Assembly: GCA_038744785.1 (NCBI GenBank)
Contig: JBCDLX010000014.1
Coordinates: 62,001 to 126,000 of the forward strand
DNA length: 64,000 bases
From: Ovoidimarina sp038744785
GTDB lineage: Bacteria > Pseudomonadota > Alphaproteobacteria > Rhodobacterales > Rhodobacteraceae
Direction of reading: 5' to 3'
The stretch's first letter is position 1. The number at the start of each line of letters is the position of its first letter. Below the pieces are notes generated by a model, which saw nothing but the letters and a program-made list of their open reading frames with translations, was not told the origin of the DNA and ran no database searches. A program made the translations under genes and the position numbers. Positions 1 through 7,917 of the stretch are shown here, piece by piece.

Positions 1-361
1 TTCCCTAGCTAAACGCCGACGACAGCTTCGACGCGCGAAGCGGAGAACCGACAAAATCACTCGGATGGCTGCAACGAGCACTGCCTTTTACCTTGGCCAG
101 GGACGTAGCATTCGTCGCGCTTAGGCGGGGAGCAGACATTCGCTGCAAAGGCGAAACAGCAGTTGATCGGATCGGAAGTGGTCCTTCGCTATGAAGAAGA
201 ACGACCGTCCCCTCCCTCCCCAAAAACGGATAGGAGGCGTTCGTCGCGCTGCCACAGTTCCTATTTTGTTCGGAATGCTGTAGAGGCTTTTTCGAAGGTC
301 ATCCGACCAATCTATAGACAAGCCAAATCGACCCAACTGAAGATCGTCCGATCCAGCGAAC
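1..361. other. Non-coding leader upstream of the three-gene operon
   Basis: No convincing gene lies here; the short open frames on both strands have no recognisable protein character. It should hold the promoter of the downstream operon, but I could not pick a clear -35/-10 pair. The first gene starts at 362 without an obvious Shine-Dalgarno sequence. Confidence 0.4.
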
Positions 362-1696
362 ATGCCAGAAGCCAAATCGATTAACTGGACTAACTCGTCA
401 GTCAGAGCGTTTGCCAAGAATGCTGATCCTCTGGCCGCCATTCAACAAGCAGCGCGTTCGCTGGTCTTGAAGGCTCGCGAGACTGGCTGGGAAGGGCCGC
501 CATTCAACCCACTTCATATTGCAGAAATGCTTGAAGTGAAGATCGAAGCAAATTCGAGCGTAGCCGACGCTCGGCTGATTGCGACCGAAAGCGGCCCGAA
601 GATCGAGTTCAATCCCCGGCAGCCGCGGGAGCGAGTGAGGTTTTCCATTGCTCATGAAATCGCGCACCTTCTCTTCCCTGATTGGTCGGAGCAGATACGC
701 AACCGGGGTGGCAATAAGACATCGGACGATTGGCAGCTGGAGATGCTATGCAATTTGGCCGCTTCGGAATTCGTACTTCCGATCGGAAGTCTATCGGCTG
801 CAACAGACATTCCTCCAATCGAAGACTTGATGCGTCAGCGTCGAGACTACGACGTCTCGGCCGAAGCCTATCTCATCCGGTTGGCCAAGGTATCCAGTCA
901 GCCCATCGGAATCTTCGTTTCGTCGCCCACAGTCTTGGAAAATGGGACACGGCACTACAAGATCGACTATTTCATCGGCTCGCCGACCGCGCCGAAGGTG
1001 CGCCTGTCTGGGATGGCCATTCCCGATGAGAGCATTGTGCATCGCTGTACAGCGATAGGTCATACCGATCGTTCAGTTGAGCAATGGGTGACGGACAAGT
1101 CGACCCAGATCGAGTGTGTCGGTCTGACGGCTTATCCGGGAAGCGTTTACCCCAGAGTGGCTGGCCTGGTCAGGTTTGACGAAACCCGAGAAAACCATCG
1201 TCCTATACGCTTGCTTCATGGGAACGTCTTGGAGCCTCGCAACGGCGGCAAAAAGATCGTCTGTCAGCTGGTCAACGACAAGGCGATCAAATGGGGCGGA
1301 GGAGTAGCGCGCAAGATTGCAAGACGCTTTCCGGACGCGGAAAAAGCCTACTCTGAGAAAGTCATGCAGATCCCCCAAAGTGATCGCTTAGGCCGCGTGA
1401 TTTTTTCCGAGGCCAGCGATGATCTGATCATCGCAAGTCTGATTGGACAGGAAGGCTTTGGTCCCTCACTTTTTCCCCGCATTAGATATGCAGAATTAGA
1501 AGCCTGCCTTGAACAAGTTGCCGAACACGCCTCAACCATTGGAGCAAGTATTCATATGCCAAAGATCGGCACAGGATCTGCGGGAGGTGATTGGTCAACG
1601 ATACAAGAGATGCTTGATGATGTGATGGTACGTGCCGGCTTGTTTGTAACTGTTTACGATGTTCCGCCGAAGCGGACGCAGCTCGAGTTGTTCTAA
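362..1696 (+). CDS. ImmA/IrrE-type metallopeptidase fused to a macro domain
   Basis: A 444-residue protein with two domains. The N-terminal part has the zinc-peptidase signature HEIAH at residues 98-102, followed by acidic residues E127 and E135 in a helix that normally supplies the third ligand; this is the ImmA/IrrE (DUF955) layout found in repressor-cleaving proteases and toxin-antitoxin partners. The C-terminal part (about 284-435) looks like a macro domain: N305-D306, a GGG loop at 312-314, and GTGSAGGDW at 403-411, matching the Poa1p-like class that binds or hydrolyses ADP-ribose derivatives. The next gene starts on the base after its stop codon, so the two are translationally coupled. 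Proteolytic and ADP-ribose-related activities are inferred from family; the target is unknown. No helix-turn-helix is visible at the N terminus. Confidence 0.8.
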   Translation: MPEAKSINWTNSSVRAFAKNADPLAAIQQAARSLVLKARETGWEGPPFNPLHIAEMLEVKIEANSSVADARLIATESGPKIEFNPRQPRERVRFSIAHEIAHLLFPDWSEQIRNRGGNKTSDDWQLEMLCNLAASEFVLPIGSLSAATDIPPIEDLMRQRRDYDVSAEAYLIRLAKVSSQPIGIFVSSPTVLENGTRHYKIDYFIGSPTAPKVRLSGMAIPDESIVHRCTAIGHTDRSVEQWVTDKSTQIECVGLTAYPGSVYPRVAGLVRFDETRENHRPIRLLHGNVLEPRNGGKKIVCQLVNDKAIKWGGGVARKIARRFPDAEKAYSEKVMQIPQSDRLGRVIFSEASDDLIIASLIGQEGFGPSLFPRIRYAELEACLEQVAEHASTIGASIHMPKIGTGSAGGDWSTIQEMLDDVMVRAGLFVTVYDVPPKRTQLELF

Positions 1697-3328
1697 TTGG
1701 CGGGCGCTGGCGCAAATCTTCGTGTCGTTCTGCTTTCCGGACCCATCTGCTCCGGCAAATCGGCTCTGGTGCAACTGCTCAAGGAAAGGCATGGCGCGAG
1801 GATCATCAAGACGCGCGAGCTCATTCTAAAGAAGGCGCCCAGGACCAAGTCGGAACGCAAGGCTTTGCAGCTGGCGGGACAGAGGCTCGACAAGAAGGAT
1901 GGTGGCGCATGGGTCGGCGAAGCATTGCAGCGTTCGATCGACACGTATGCGAAAGCGCAAACCCCGAAGGGTCTCTACGTCGTCGATTCTGTCCGCATCC
2001 CGGGCCAGATTAAGGCGATCCGACGGGCATACGGTGCCGAGGTCCATCACATCCATCTGACTGCCACCGATGAGGAACTGCGAAAGCGGTACGAAGGGCG
2101 CAGTAGAGAGGACGACGAGGCGGTAGCGTACGATGAGCTGAAGCGCAACCGTACGGAGCGGGAGATCGAGAAACTCGCGGATATCGCCGATATTGTTGTC
2201 TCGACCGACCGCTGCAACGAAGAAGCGGTTCTCGTACGCGCTACGGCGCTCCTAAATCTTTATCCGCGTTCGAATGACGCCGTGGTCGATGTTCTCATCG
2301 GCGGCCAGTTCGGAAGTGAAGGCAAGGGGAATATCGTTGGTCACATCGCGCCGGAGTATGACCTCCTGGTGCGTGTCGGAGGACCAAACGCGGGCCACCA
2401 AGTCTATGCAGAGCCCAAACCGGAAAAATACTATCATCTTCCTTCGGGCACCCTGCGAGCTCCGAATGCGAAGCTGCTTCTAGGCCCAGGTGCCGTGATC
2501 TATCCCAAGAAGCTGCTCGAAGAGATCGCCGAGCACAAGATTGATGCTGCCAGACTCACCATCGACCCGCGCGCGATGATCATCACCGATGAAGATCGGA
2601 AAGAGGAAGAAGAGCGGTTCGGTAGCATAAGCTCGACGGCACAAGGCGTTGGCGTTGCTTCTGCCCGCAAAATGACTGGTCGGTCGGACTACAAGGACGA
2701 GAAAGCGGCCTTCCTTGCCCGCGACTGTGATGTCCTTCAACCTTACCTGGGAAGTGCTCGTCAGATCTTGGCGGACGCGATGGTGGCGAGACAGCGCATC
2801 CTCCTGGAAGGCACTCAGGGCACTGGCCTAAGCCTTCACCACGGCAACTATCCCCATGTCACGACTAGAGATACGACGGTGTCGGGCTGTCTGGCCGATG
2901 CTGGCATTGCGCCTTCAAACGTCCGGAAGGTCATCATGGTTTGCCGTACCTATCCAATCCGAGTCGGTGGCCCCTCCGGTCCGATGGCGCACGAGGTCGA
3001 CATGGCGGAAATCCATCGGCGCAGTGGTATTCCGTTGGAGGACCTTGAGAAGACCGAACGCACCACTACCACCGACAGGCCGCGACGGATCGCGGAGTTC
3101 GACTGGCTCCAGTTTCGCGACTCGGTTCAGCTAAACGGGCCGACGGATATCGCCCTCACATTTGTCGATTATTTCGATGTGAATAACCGAAAGGCATTTC
3201 GCTTTGAGCAGCTTTCTGAAGACACAATCAGTTTCGTCGAAGAGATCGAGAGAATATCAGGTCGCCCGGTTTCTCTGCTGTCGACTGATTTCAACTGGCG
3301 CAACGTCATTGATCGGAGAGCGTGGTGA
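1697..3328 (+). CDS. P-loop nucleotide kinase fused to a PurA/PurZ-like adenylosuccinate synthetase domain
   Basis: A 543-residue protein starting at a TTG directly after the stop of gene 1. Residues 1-190 form a small P-loop kinase: Walker A GPICSGKS at 15-22 and an Arg-rich lid around 130-155, like dNMP or AAA_18 kinases. From about 197 the protein is clearly of the adenylosuccinate synthetase family: GGQFGSEGKG at 202-211, NAGH at 231-234 and the Arg loop TTTTDRPRR near 456-465. The usual catalytic Asp of GDEGKG is Ser207 here. From memory, that change marks phage PurZ, which joins Asp to dGMP on the way to 2-aminoadenine, so the substrate may be a (deoxy)guanylate rather than IMP. It is too divergent and too oddly placed to be the housekeeping PurA. 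The product and role are inference. Confidence 0.82.
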   Translation: MAGAGANLRVVLLSGPICSGKSALVQLLKERHGARIIKTRELILKKAPRTKSERKALQLAGQRLDKKDGGAWVGEALQRSIDTYAKAQTPKGLYVVDSVRIPGQIKAIRRAYGAEVHHIHLTATDEELRKRYEGRSREDDEAVAYDELKRNRTEREIEKLADIADIVVSTDRCNEEAVLVRATALLNLYPRSNDAVVDVLIGGQFGSEGKGNIVGHIAPEYDLLVRVGGPNAGHQVYAEPKPEKYYHLPSGTLRAPNAKLLLGPGAVIYPKKLLEEIAEHKIDAARLTIDPRAMIITDEDRKEEEERFGSISSTAQGVGVASARKMTGRSDYKDEKAAFLARDCDVLQPYLGSARQILADAMVARQRILLEGTQGTGLSLHHGNYPHVTTRDTTVSGCLADAGIAPSNVRKVIMVCRTYPIRVGGPSGPMAHEVDMAEIHRRSGIPLEDLEKTERTTTTDRPRRIAEFDWLQFRDSVQLNGPTDIALTFVDYFDVNNRKAFRFEQLSEDTISFVEEIERISGRPVSLLSTDFNWRNVIDRRAW

Positions 3329-3993
3329 ACGAAGCGGAACTTGAGGAATTGATCGCGAACTGCCCGACGCTGTATCACATGGCGGAACGAGGCTCATGGG
3401 AGTCGATCAAACGATATGGCCTGCTGAGCACCAGTGCGCTCTTGGACCACTACGCCGTGCAGCCACCAAAACGGACTAAGATCGAAAGCCAACATCGCCC
3501 CGAGAGCGTCGAAGTGACGAGCCACGGCCTTCCGCGCGCCATCGTGCGAGATCAAATTCCTATGAGCGACGCGGGGCTCAGACGGGCCTTGCCCGATCGC
3601 CTCTCGCCAGCGGATTGGTATGAATTGGTGAACGCGAAAGCTTTCTTTTGGCTTTCCGAAGGTCGCCTCCACAGGTTGACGAATGCGAAGGCCTACCGGG
3701 ATCAAGAGCACGACGTTCTTGAAGTCGATACGCGATCGTTGATCCAGGCGCATAGGGATGCGATTTGGCTTTGTCCTATCAACAGCGGTTGTACCAAGCC
3801 CATACCGCATCCACGCGACGAAACGATCTTCGCGCGTATTTCAGATTATCCGTACGCCCACTGGCGGGAGCGCAGGGCCCGTCAAGAGCGTGTGGTTGAA
3901 TTGGCTGTTGACCATTCAGTCCCAGACATTCGCGCGCATGTAAGACGAGTTGTCGCGAAACGAGGGACAGAGGTTTTGAGTGTGCTCGAGTGA
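3325..3993 (+). CDS. DUF7002 family protein, ADP-ribosyltransferase-like
   Basis: About 222 residues. The GTG at 3325 overlaps the previous stop as GTGA, so I prefer it to the GTG at 3322. The sequence matches the DUF7002 pattern as I remember it: an opening LYHMAERGSWESIKRYGLLS, a central NAKAFFWLSEGRL, then DVLEVDTRSL and a late VVELAVDHSVPDI. The order of an early His, a central aromatic strand and a late Glu resembles the H-Y/H-E arrangement of DarT- and RES-like ADP-ribosyltransferases. That fold assignment is inference and needs a structure model. As third gene of the operon with a macro-domain protein, an ART-like effector is a reasonable proposal. No membrane segment or signal peptide. 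Confidence 0.7.
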   Translation: MNEAELEELIANCPTLYHMAERGSWESIKRYGLLSTSALLDHYAVQPPKRTKIESQHRPESVEVTSHGLPRAIVRDQIPMSDAGLRRALPDRLSPADWYELVNAKAFFWLSEGRLHRLTNAKAYRDQEHDVLEVDTRSLIQAHRDAIWLCPINSGCTKPIPHPRDETIFARISDYPYAHWRERRARQERVVELAVDHSVPDIRAHVRRVVAKRGTEVLSVLE

Positions 3994-4569
3994 AGGCGCT
4001 GAAGGGCCTAATCTGGGATGATTGGGCTGACGTGATCTCAAGTTTCGTGTCACGAACCAATCCAGTTTGGTGAATGGAAGAGATTTATTGGATTTCCACT
4101 TCTTGGAAGGTCTTGCTACTTCGTGCAGATCAAAACACTACCAACTCAGCGAATGGCGGCTTTGCGGACTGCAAGCGCAGCATTCGGCCACACTCGCACA
4201 GGTAGGCTGTGGGCCGTACGCGCCTTGAAGGACGGTGGCGGAGCAGTAGTAGCTCCGCAGCATCCGTTGTTGACTCTGAGCCAAGAACTCTCAATTTGCC
4301 GCATGGCACCGAGTGACCAATTTGACGATGAGCGCGAAGATCAGATCGACCATATCATTGAGCCCTGCCGTCAGATGATCCGCCAATGCTATGTGCCTTT
4401 TGGTACGAAGCTTTCTGACTGAAAGAATGCGTTGAGCCCCGGACTTTGCACTGCGGCTTCCGGGAAGAGGGATTTTAGATGTGTAAACGTGTTTCGAGGC
4501 AAGACAACGTAGCTACCAACTTGTCCCAAACCGATACTAAGGCTCACGACATGAGCAGCGCTCCCTAGA
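3994..4569. other. Intergenic stretch with no gene seen
   Basis: This lies between the end of the DUF7002 gene and the end of the convergent MarR gene. One open frame of about 100 codons on the plus strand has no protein-like composition. I see no clear terminator hairpin and no RNA gene. Confidence 0.35.
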
Positions 4570-5124
4570 TCAACCTTGTGCAGCGTTTGTGAGCGTTGCG
4601 TTCAATCGTGCAAGCTGTGCATCGTGCTCCGCTTCGATGGGACAGGGATCGCAAGCCACATCGTCGCAAAGTCTACAAATGCGCAGGGCGTGATGGTGGC
4701 CTGAATACGCGTGCCGGAGCAGTTTTTCTGCCAGATGTTCCAGGGTCGCGCATTCGTCAGAACTCAGCACGTTTATCAGGTCCGCAATACCACTGGCTCT
4801 GCGCGATAAGGCATCTCCATAGGCCGTGTCGCCCTGTTGTGTCAGCCAGAGCTCCACCGCGCGGCCGTCTTCTTTGGAAGGGCGGCGCTCTACCATGCCC
4901 GCTGCAGAGAGCCGGTCCACCAGTCGGACGGCGCCGGGATGCGACAGACTCAGTCCGATCCCGAGTTCCGCAATCGTGGCGCCAGGATTGTGACCGACAA
5001 AGGTGATCGCTGCCACAGGTGCCGAGAGTCCCTCTGGCAGCGCATCCAAAGTGCCGTTCGCGATCTGGTCGGTGACGTGGACGGACAGAACGCCCAGCAG
5101 GTTTTGAAGTCTTTGCGTATCCAT
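4570..5124 (-). CDS. MarR family transcriptional regulator with C-terminal Cys cluster
   Basis: 184 residues. The centre has a MarR winged helix: PGATIAELGIGLSLSHPGAV is the helix-turn-helix and the wing is ERRPSKEDGRAVELWLT. After the usual dimerisation helix there is a compact cysteine cluster, CRLCDDVACDPC (CxxC-x4-CxxC), which could bind zinc or an iron-sulfur cluster or act as a redox sensor; this is inference. The gene is divergent from the CPBP protease and kinase genes, with a 90-base gap that contains a perfect palindrome at 5138-5150, so it probably controls itself and those genes. Confidence 0.85.
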   Translation of the reverse strand: MDTQRLQNLLGVLSVHVTDQIANGTLDALPEGLSAPVAAITFVGHNPGATIAELGIGLSLSHPGAVRLVDRLSAAGMVERRPSKEDGRAVELWLTQQGDTAYGDALSRRASGIADLINVLSSDECATLEHLAEKLLRHAYSGHHHALRICRLCDDVACDPCPIEAEHDAQLARLNATLTNAAQG

Positions 5125-5137
5125 GTCTAGAATTTAT

Positions 5138-5150
5138 ATGCGCGGCGCAT
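5138..5150. promoter_or_regulatory. Palindrome, candidate MarR operator
   Basis: The 13 bases ATGCGC-G-GCGCAT form a perfect inverted repeat 14 bases upstream of the MarR start and about 65 bases upstream of the divergent CPBP gene. Its position in a shared divergent promoter region fits a MarR-type autoregulatory site. Binding is inferred only. Confidence 0.4.
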
Positions 5151-5214
5151 TGACTTCAAGCGCTGCGATATGTATGCGTCATGCACATAAATGTGAACAT
5201 GGAAACTTCACCTC

Positions 5215-6000
5215 ATGCGACGCGCCAATCGCACCAGCCTTCAAACAGAAGAAGCCTATCTCTTTTTCTTGATCCTCCTTGTCGTCTCGGTCCCGTTCTG
5301 GATTTTGGGCGCCTACGTCACAGACCATATCCTGCCGGGCTTGCCGGTCAGCGCCCTGATGTTCCTCGCTCCAGCAATTGTCGGCGGTTTGCTGAGTTTA
5401 CGGGGCGGCGTCGCTGCACTGAGAATGTTCCTGAGCCAGATCGGCGATATGGTGCACATGCCGCTCTGGGCTTGGGCCTTCGCTATCTTAACTCCTCCGC
5501 TTTTGGCGTTGCTCAGCGCAATCATCCAGACCTCATACGGGACCGAGCTTCCGCCACCCCAACTCGGCTGGTCCAACGTGACGACGCTGTTCGTTCTGTT
5601 TCTTGTGGCGGGCATTGCAGAGGAGCTTGGCTGGACAGGCTATGTCGCCCGACGTCTGACTCCCGCGCGCGGTATCGTCGGCACGGGTCTGCTCATCGGC
5701 GGGGTTTCCGTGCTATGGCATGCGATCCCGCTTTTGCAGGCGGAACGTAGTCTTGTCTGGTTTGCATGGTGGGCCGTGGGGTCCGTGTCGCGCCGCCTGC
5801 TGCTGACGTGGCTCTACGTTCGGGGCGGCTACAGTGTCTTTGGCGCGGCTCTTATGCACGCCATAGGCAATCTCAGCTGGATGCTATACCCGTCCATGGG
5901 CTCGCACTATGACCCGATGGTGGCCGGTCTGGTGACGCTCGCTGTCGCCGCGACCTTGGTGTCGATCGACCGAGGCCGCCCAACGGGGCTCGCCGAATGA
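5215..6000 (+). CDS. CPBP family intramembrane glutamic endopeptidase
   Basis: 261 residues with about seven or eight hydrophobic segments. The CPBP (Abi/CAAX) signature is present: EELGWTGY near residues 136-143, followed by a VLWHAIPLLQ helix and a late ALMHAIGNL helix that supply the His and Asn positions. The Arg usual in EExxxR is displaced, as in the sub-family with EExGWTGY. The ATG at 5215 is preferred over the upstream ATGs at 5181 and 5199 because the membrane protein starts well from there. The next gene overlaps by ATGA at 5997. Similar proteins recur at 15697, 24941 and as a relic near 27300. The substrate is unknown; some family members handle bacteriocins or prenyl proteins. 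Confidence 0.85.
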   Translation: MRRANRTSLQTEEAYLFFLILLVVSVPFWILGAYVTDHILPGLPVSALMFLAPAIVGGLLSLRGGVAALRMFLSQIGDMVHMPLWAWAFAILTPPLLALLSAIIQTSYGTELPPPQLGWSNVTTLFVLFLVAGIAEELGWTGYVARRLTPARGIVGTGLLIGGVSVLWHAIPLLQAERSLVWFAWWAVGSVSRRLLLTWLYVRGGYSVFGAALMHAIGNLSWMLYPSMGSHYDPMVAGLVTLAVAATLVSIDRGRPTGLAE

Positions 6001-6611
6001 GCACGCCGGACAGCCCCCCAATCCAGCCAGTTGCCGAGCGGCTACAAGCGCAGGCCGTGGACCAAATTGACCGTCTGGGTCCGATAAGCAGCGGACCACG
6101 CCTGATCGCGATCGACGGGCGAAGCGGGACGGGAAAGTCCACCCTGGCCGTCCAACTCGCGCGACATCTCGGCGCAACGCTTGTATCTGGCGACGACTTC
6201 TTCGCCGGCGGAACAGCGGTCTTGGACCTCGACGATGCGTCATTGGCAGACATCTGCATCGACCGCGCCCGCTTGCGTGATGTCCTGGGTACCCTCAAAT
6301 CCGGGTGGACCGCCACATACAAGCCCTTTGACTGGGACGCCTTCGACGGCTCCCTCGCACCGGTTCAGACGCGACTGCTGCCTGGTCCGTTCCTCATTGT
6401 CGAAGGTGCCTACTCGACCCATCCCGATCTCAGGCCGCTTATCGACATTGCAGTTCTGGTTGACCTGCCAGCCGCCGACCGCGAAAGCCGGCTGATCGCG
6501 CGCGAAGGCCATCTCGGCCCGTGGGAGCGACAGTGGCACCGGGCGGAGGATTGGTACTTCAACCAACTTGTTCCGCGCGAAAACTTCGACGTCCGCATCG
6601 TCAACGTCTGA
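5997..6611 (+). CDS. Uridine kinase-like P-loop protein
   Basis: 204 residues of the Udk/PRK P-loop kinase fold. Walker A is GRSGTGKST near residues 41-49, a GDDFF motif follows, and the segment VDLPAADRESRLIAREG forms the lid region with WERQWHRAEDWYF after it. Family members phosphorylate nucleosides or related small molecules with ATP. The start overlaps the CPBP stop by four bases, so the two genes are co-translated. Full-length for the short actinobacterial/alphaproteobacterial group annotated as uridine kinase; the real substrate cannot be read from sequence. Confidence 0.75.
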   Translation: MSTPDSPPIQPVAERLQAQAVDQIDRLGPISSGPRLIAIDGRSGTGKSTLAVQLARHLGATLVSGDDFFAGGTAVLDLDDASLADICIDRARLRDVLGTLKSGWTATYKPFDWDAFDGSLAPVQTRLLPGPFLIVEGAYSTHPDLRPLIDIAVLVDLPAADRESRLIAREGHLGPWERQWHRAEDWYFNQLVPRENFDVRIVNV

Positions 6612-6670
6612 CCGCACAGCCGAGACCTGATTCGAACCTGTCCCACCCCTAGAAGAAAGGAACGACACTC

Positions 6671-7531
6671 ATGCAAATTAAACAACGCGCGCTTGTGCCC
6701 GTCATTCTCGGCATGGTCGGCCTCGCCGTCTATGCTTTCCATCACCTCATTTGGACCAACGGTGCGGGCGCCTGGCACGGGGCCTTTCTGGCGGCGGTGG
6801 CGCTCCCAACCTACATGGCCCTCTTCCTGGCCAAAGGTGGGGCGGCACGAACGTCATCTCTCCTGATGCCAGTACAAGTCGTCGCTGGAATCGGCGTCTT
6901 CCTGGCCGCGCCCGAAACCGGCGCGCTGATCGCCGCACTCCTTAGCTTTGCCGGACTGCAATGGTTCGTTTTCGTCTATTCGCGCTACGGAAGGACCAAG
7001 AGCGATGCCATTTTCATCGGCAAACCTCTGCCGGAGGTCGAGTTCGAGTATCTCGATGGTGCAAGGGTCACCCGCGACGACTTTCTTGGTGCCCCCACAC
7101 TCTTGGTGTTCTTCCGCGGCAACTGGTGCCCATTGTGCATGGCCCAACTGCGCGAACTCCGAGCCCGTGCCGATCAACTCGCCAAGGCCAACGTGCAGGT
7201 AAGGTTCATTTCCAACCAGAGCGCCGAAAAATCCGTGGCGCTTGCCACGAAGCTTGATCTCCCACCCCACTTTCAGATCCTGCGCGACAGAAACCTGCGC
7301 GCCGCTGACCGGTTGGGCATCGCTGATATGGGCGGCGCTCCTCCGGGTCTGAAGGGCTACCCGAAGAACACGACAATGGCGACAGTCATCGCGCTCGATC
7401 CGCAGGGCAGGGTGCTGTTCGGCGACGAGACCGACAATTACCGCGTCCGGCCGCATCCGAACCTTTATCTCCCTTTGCTGGAACAAGCGGGCGATGCAAC
7501 CGGCACGACAAAGTTCGCTGGGGCAGCCTGA
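6671..7531 (+). CDS. Membrane-anchored peroxiredoxin-like protein (AhpC/TSA, CxxC)
   Basis: 286 residues. The first 105 residues contain three to four hydrophobic helices, then a thioredoxin-fold redoxin domain starts with a PEVEFEYLDGARVTRDDF stretch. The active-site region is FFRGNWCPLCMAQL with C153 and C156, a CxxC form of the AhpC/TSA family. A Shine-Dalgarno AAAGGA lies about ten bases before the ATG. It probably reduces peroxides or disulfides at the membrane face. It may be transcribed with the two genes upstream, 60 bases away. Its size is larger than plain peroxiredoxins because of the membrane part. Confidence 0.8.
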   Translation: MQIKQRALVPVILGMVGLAVYAFHHLIWTNGAGAWHGAFLAAVALPTYMALFLAKGGAARTSSLLMPVQVVAGIGVFLAAPETGALIAALLSFAGLQWFVFVYSRYGRTKSDAIFIGKPLPEVEFEYLDGARVTRDDFLGAPTLLVFFRGNWCPLCMAQLRELRARADQLAKANVQVRFISNQSAEKSVALATKLDLPPHFQILRDRNLRAADRLGIADMGGAPPGLKGYPKNTTMATVIALDPQGRVLFGDETDNYRVRPHPNLYLPLLEQAGDATGTTKFAGAA

Positions 7532-7548
7532 AAGGTACAATCACACAC

Positions 7549-7884
7549 GTGCGGTGGTCGCACGGCGAAACACCTTGGGCGCTTCAAAAGAAGCGTCCAA
7601 CACCCCTCCAGTCACACTTTACACGCATCGACGGTTTGCGGATCCACTACGTCATGGGGGGTGATGCGCCCGTACTGAAAAATGCCGCGGCAACGGTACC
7701 AGTAGGGACCTGCAAACCACACAAGGCGCATCCAACCCGCCCCGTTTCTGCGTTTGCTTGGTATTTCTATAAGAGGGGCCGCGGTAATCATGAAAGAGTC
7801 GTGAAAGACAACAAAGGTCTTTTACCTGCTGATGTTGATCCTGGCTTCTCCTCCTCAGGTTTCGACAACCTCGCCGATGCGTGA
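7549..7884 (+). pseudogene. Alpha/beta hydrolase N-terminal relic
   Basis: Only the stretch at about 7615-7665 (HFTRIDGLRIHYVMGG) is recognisable: it is the characteristic first beta-strand pair of epoxide-hydrolase-like alpha/beta hydrolases. What follows has no nucleophile elbow, oxyanion loop or catalytic His, and no hydrolase homology is seen further on. I read it as the 5' remnant of a hydrolase gene removed by deletion. A 111-codon open frame covers it but is unlikely to make a folded enzyme. Confidence 0.45.
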
Positions 7885-7917
7885 ACACCGGGTGCGCCAG
7901 ATGTTAAGGGCCAGGCC

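Noticed and set aside
4123..4422. Open frame of 99 codons between the DUF7002 and MarR genes
   Set aside because: No recognisable motif, no Shine-Dalgarno sequence, and composition unlike its neighbours; more likely chance.
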